From: Acidobacteriota bacterium
GTDB lineage: Bacteria; Acidobacteriota; Terriglobia; Bryobacterales; Bryobacteraceae
NCBI GenBank assembly: GCA_018268715.1
Contig: JAFDVZ010000016.1
Location: 124,001 to 188,000, forward strand
Direction of reading: 5' to 3'
Length of the DNA stretch: 64,000 nucleotides
Positions 63,049 through 64,000 of this stretch are shown piece after piece (position 1 is the first letter of the stretch; every line of letters begins with the position of its first letter). Below the pieces are notes generated by a model. That model was not told the origin of the DNA. It made no database searches and worked only from the letters and a program-made list of their open reading frames with translations. Position numbers and translations under genes: made by a program.

Positions 63049-64000
63049 ATGAATCGGATCCTGCCCGCCTCGGTCCTGATCGCCGCCGCTGCTTTCGGCC
63101 AGACCTTCGACGCCAAGCTCTTCACCGAACTGAAGTGGCGCTCCATCGGACCCTACCGCGCCGGCCGGACCCGCGCCGCCACGGGTGTCGCCCAGCAACC
63201 CGGCACGTTCTACATCGGAGCCGTCAGCGGAGGCGTCTGGAAGACCACCGACTACGGCCGCATCTGGAGCCCGATCTTCGACGACCAACCCTCCGGTTCC
63301 GTCGGAGCCATCGCCGTCGCCCCCTCTGACCCGAACACCATCTACGTCGGCAGCGGCGAGGGCCTCCAGCGGCCCGACCTGTCCACCGGCGACGGCGTCT
63401 ACCGCTCCAATGACGCGGGCCGCACCTGGGTCCACCTGGGCCTCCGCGACGGCCAGCAGATCCCCCAGATCGCGGTCGATCCCACCGACCCCAAACGCAT
63501 CTTCGTAGCCGTCCTCGGCCACCCTTACGGCCCCAATACGGAGCGCGGCGTCTTCCGCTCCCTCGACGCCGGAGCCACCTTTCAGCGCGTCTTCTTCATC
63601 GACGAGAACACCGGTGCGAGCGACGTCGCCATCGATCCCGCGAACCCCAGCGCCATCTACGCCGGCATGTGGGAAGCCCGGCAGGGCCCGTGGGAGAACG
63701 GGGCCTTTGGAACCGGCGGCGGCATTTATAAGTCCACCGACGGCGGCGACACCTGGAAGCCCCTCACCAAAGGGCTCCCCGTGCTTGGCCAGGTCAACAT
63801 CGCCATCGCCCCCAGCAACCCGAAGCGCCTCTACATCGCGGCCGCCTCCACCGCCGGCCGCACCGTCGGACTCTACCGCTCCGACGATGGCGGCGAAAGC
63901 TGGATCCAGACCACCAACGACCCCCGCCCCGCCACTCGCATCGGCGGCGGCGATTGCCCGGTCCTCCGCGTCGACCCCAAGAACCCCGACCTCGTCTACA
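63049..64000 (+). CDS. secreted sortilin/VPS10-type BNR-repeat protein, N-terminal part
   Basis: Starts at ATG 63049 (signal peptide MNRILPASVLIAAAAFGQ) and is open to the window edge (317 residues seen). It begins FTELKWRSIGPYRAGRTRAATG and carries Asp-box repeats (RSNDAGRTWVHLG, RSLDAGATFQRVF, KSTDGGDTWKPLT, RSDDGGESWIQTT), like the sortilin-type protein at 49676-52954 and related to the smaller BNR protein at 22231. A beta-propeller exoprotein is expected; the C-terminal part lies outside the window. Confidence 0.88.
   Translation, partial: MNRILPASVLIAAAAFGQTFDAKLFTELKWRSIGPYRAGRTRAATGVAQQPGTFYIGAVSGGVWKTTDYGRIWSPIFDDQPSGSVGAIAVAPSDPNTIYVGSGEGLQRPDLSTGDGVYRSNDAGRTWVHLGLRDGQQIPQIAVDPTDPKRIFVAVLGHPYGPNTERGVFRSLDAGATFQRVFFIDENTGASDVAIDPANPSAIYAGMWEARQGPWENGAFGTGGGIYKSTDGGDTWKPLTKGLPVLGQVNIAIAPSNPKRLYIAAASTAGRTVGLYRSDDGGESWIQTTNDPRPATRIGGGDCPVLRVDPKNPDLVY

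Overview
This 64 kb window looks like the chromosome of a high-GC acidobacterium of the Solibacter/Bryobacter type. The evidence is protein families largely confined to that group: an ADOP-type FtsX permease with its acidobacterial PadR regulator, a VWFA-related secreted protein, an Oar-like TonB receptor with a carboxypeptidase-regulatory plug, a sedolisin ending in the Solibacter C-terminal domain (TIGR03437-like), an ECF-like sigma factor of the TIGR02999 type, and several sortilin/BNR-repeat exoproteins. The assignment is inferred from family knowledge; no rRNA gene is present.

Left part (1-17.5 kb): the end of a polysaccharide export gene followed by a Wzz/BY-kinase-like protein with a degenerate P-loop; smc on the minus strand with its own promoter and terminator; an ECF sigma factor; small secreted and helical proteins; a PIG-L deacetylase; a SPOR protein; an unusual DHH-like/pseudo-receiver fusion; VanZ; a GH78 rhamnosidase; an S41 peptidase pair; and a VWA protein.

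17.5-21.9 kb holds the most striking locus: three tightly packed plus-strand genes encoding a winged-helix-like protein, a P-loop ATPase of STAND/ORC type, and a PD-(D/E)XK nuclease domain fused to a soluble FtsK motor. It matches no system I can name and is a candidate DNA-processing or anti-invader system.

21.9-40.8 kb: a minus-strand hxlR/BNR/MoaD-like operon with 4-base overlaps; a divergent membrane protein/MFS pair whose start codons overlap; nth; a TMTC-like TPR membrane protein; SRPBCC; a GH92 mannosidase; PadR/ADOP; a membrane-anchored regulator divergent from the TonB receptor; and trpD. 40.9-47.6 kb is a compact eight-gene housekeeping operon (sucC-sucD-ndk-hom-FAH-nadD-GNAT-epimerase). 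47.6-53.5 kb is a minus-strand operon (HD protein, sortilin-like exoprotein, lipase-like exoprotein).

53.58-58.2 kb is a small decayed integrative island. It starts in the 3' end of tRNA-Ala(GGC) and ends at an imperfect 44-base copy of that tRNA end (40 of 44 identical). It carries a TIR-like protein, two small unknown genes, an integrase broken by one extra CA unit, and a HicA-like toxin coupled to an unknown 358-residue protein. Beyond it lie a 1.3-kilo-residue sedolisin with NHL-like repeats and the start of another sortilin-like exoprotein cut by the window edge.
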